Translations under genes and position numbers: made by a program
Notes under the pieces: model-generated
Seen by the model: the letters and a program-made list of their open reading frames with translations, nothing else
Databases searched by the model: none
What the model was told of the DNA's origin: nothing
Part shown: one piece after another, positions 63,429-64,000 of the stretch
How the letters are laid out: every line of letters begins with the position of its first letter
How positions within the stretch are numbered: position 1 is the first letter of the stretch
Assembly (NCBI GenBank): GCA_944381575.1
Contig: CALWLS010000002.1
Span: forward strand, 62,001 to 126,000
DNA from: an uncultured Lachnospiraceae bacterium
GTDB taxonomy: Bacteria; Bacillota; Clostridia; Lachnospirales; Lachnospiraceae
Direction of reading: 5' to 3'
DNA: 64,000 nt

Positions 63429-64000
63429 ATGGATAATAATGAAAATGCTTCAAAAGTCTATTTTACCAGCTTCAGATGCAAACCTGACGAAGGCCCGGCA
63501 GATAAGCTTAAGAGGCTGATCAAAAAAGCCGGCATAGGCGATATAGATTTTAACGGTAAGTTCACCGCCATCAAGATGCATTTCGGTGAGCTCGGAAACA
63601 TGAGCTACCTAAGGCCTAACTACGCAAAGGCTGTGGCTGATACAGTAAAGGAGCTGGGAGGCATCCCGTTCCTTACCGACTGCAATACCTTATATCCCGG
63701 AAAGCGTAAAAATGCCATAGAGCATATGTACTGCGCCTGGGAAAACGGCTTCACCCCTCTTTCCGCCGGATGTCCCGTTATCATAGCCGACGGCCTTAAG
63801 GGAACTGACGATATTGCCGTACCCGTAAAAGGAGGCGAATATGTAAAGGAAGCAAAGATAGGCCACGCCATCATGGACGCTGACGTATTTATCTCCCTTA
63901 CACATTTTAAAGGGCATGAGATGACCGGCGTAGGCGGTACCATCAAAAACATAGGTATGGGAAGCGGATCGAGGGCCGGCAAGAAGGACCAGCACTGCAA
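63429..64000 (+). CDS. DUF362 iron-sulfur protein, 3' end beyond window
   Basis: The first 190 residues of a DUF362-type protein. MDNNENASKVYFTSFRC opens it. KMHFGELGNMSYLRPNY, GGIPFLTDCNTLYPGKRKNAIEHMYCAWENGF, ISLTHFKGHEMTGVGGTIKNIGMGSGSRAGKKDQHC follow the family order; the last Cys is probably the beginning of the cluster-binding part. Full members of this type run about 370 residues and carry a C-terminal ferredoxin domain. Function is unknown. AAGGAGG lies six bases before the ATG. The plus-strand frame is open to the window end. Confidence 0.9.
   Translation, partial: MDNNENASKVYFTSFRCKPDEGPADKLKRLIKKAGIGDIDFNGKFTAIKMHFGELGNMSYLRPNYAKAVADTVKELGGIPFLTDCNTLYPGKRKNAIEHMYCAWENGFTPLSAGCPVIIADGLKGTDDIAVPVKGGEYVKEAKIGHAIMDADVFISLTHFKGHEMTGVGGTIKNIGMGSGSRAGKKDQHC

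Noticed and set aside
1-64000. tRNA or rRNA genes, insertion sequences, integrases
   Set aside because: None was recognised by eye on either strand; small RNAs cannot be excluded without a covariance-model search.

Overview
The window looks like chromosome of an anaerobic, low-GC-phylum Gram-positive bacterium, most likely a member of the Clostridia and plausibly Lachnospiraceae. The pointers are the rpsF-ssb-rpsR cluster next to gdpP, a small 2[4Fe-4S] ferredoxin, a type III glutamine synthetase, a tryptophan T-box, an FMN riboswitch in front of ribDEBAH, an oxygen-sensitive acyl-CoA dehydratase activase, and sigma-A promoters close to TTGACA-N17-TATAAT. The family placement is inference from gene content; no rRNA or tRNA gene was seen. 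Most genes in the first half lie on the minus strand.

Layout. 1-5.8 kb: housekeeping (partial gdpP, ferredoxin, rpsR-ssb-rpsF, a GNAT/DUF2156 pair, a DUF5662 gene). 5.9-16.8 kb: a very large activase-type ATPase, then a marR-ABC-ABC-permease operon reading leftward with two identical palindromic operators at its promoter, then a low-molecular-weight tyrosine phosphatase. 16.8-30.4 kb: an AT-richer accessory island on the minus strand with defence content: two AAA ATPases, a type I restriction-modification locus (hsdM-hsdS-hsdR) with two extra genes inserted between hsdS and hsdR, an AlbA/Schlafen-type regulator and a HEPN-motif protein. 30.4-31.5 kb: a zinc alcohol dehydrogenase.

31.6-38.7 kb: a complete trpEGDCFBA operon behind a Trp-specific T-box. 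It is followed by a large bidirectional terminator and glnN, a radical SAM gene and a Nudix gene on the other strand. 42.9-47.2 kb: a complete riboflavin operon behind an FMN riboswitch. Both riboswitch leaders carry a second intrinsic terminator just before the first gene, which the textbook mechanism does not explain. 47.2-53.6 kb: pyruvate carboxylase, a YqeY protein and an LCP-family wall protein with unusual low-complexity ends. 53.7-59.1 kb: a CoA-type Nudix hydrolase, a DUF975 membrane protein, a thioesterase/aldo-keto reductase pair, an isochorismatase-family gene and a split UxaA-type dehydratase. 59.3-64 kb: a PrpR-type regulator without the sigma-54 contact motif, an FMN-dependent alpha-hydroxy-acid enzyme, purC and a partial DUF362 iron-sulfur protein.

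The best candidates for something undescribed are the pair of genes nested in the type I R-M locus (a nucleoside-deoxyribosyltransferase/TIR-like protein with a winged-helix/hydrophobic-tail partner) with the neighbouring HEPN and AlbA genes; the tandem-terminator riboswitch leaders; and the apparently sigma-54-independent PrpR-family regulator beside a hydroxy-acid gene set.
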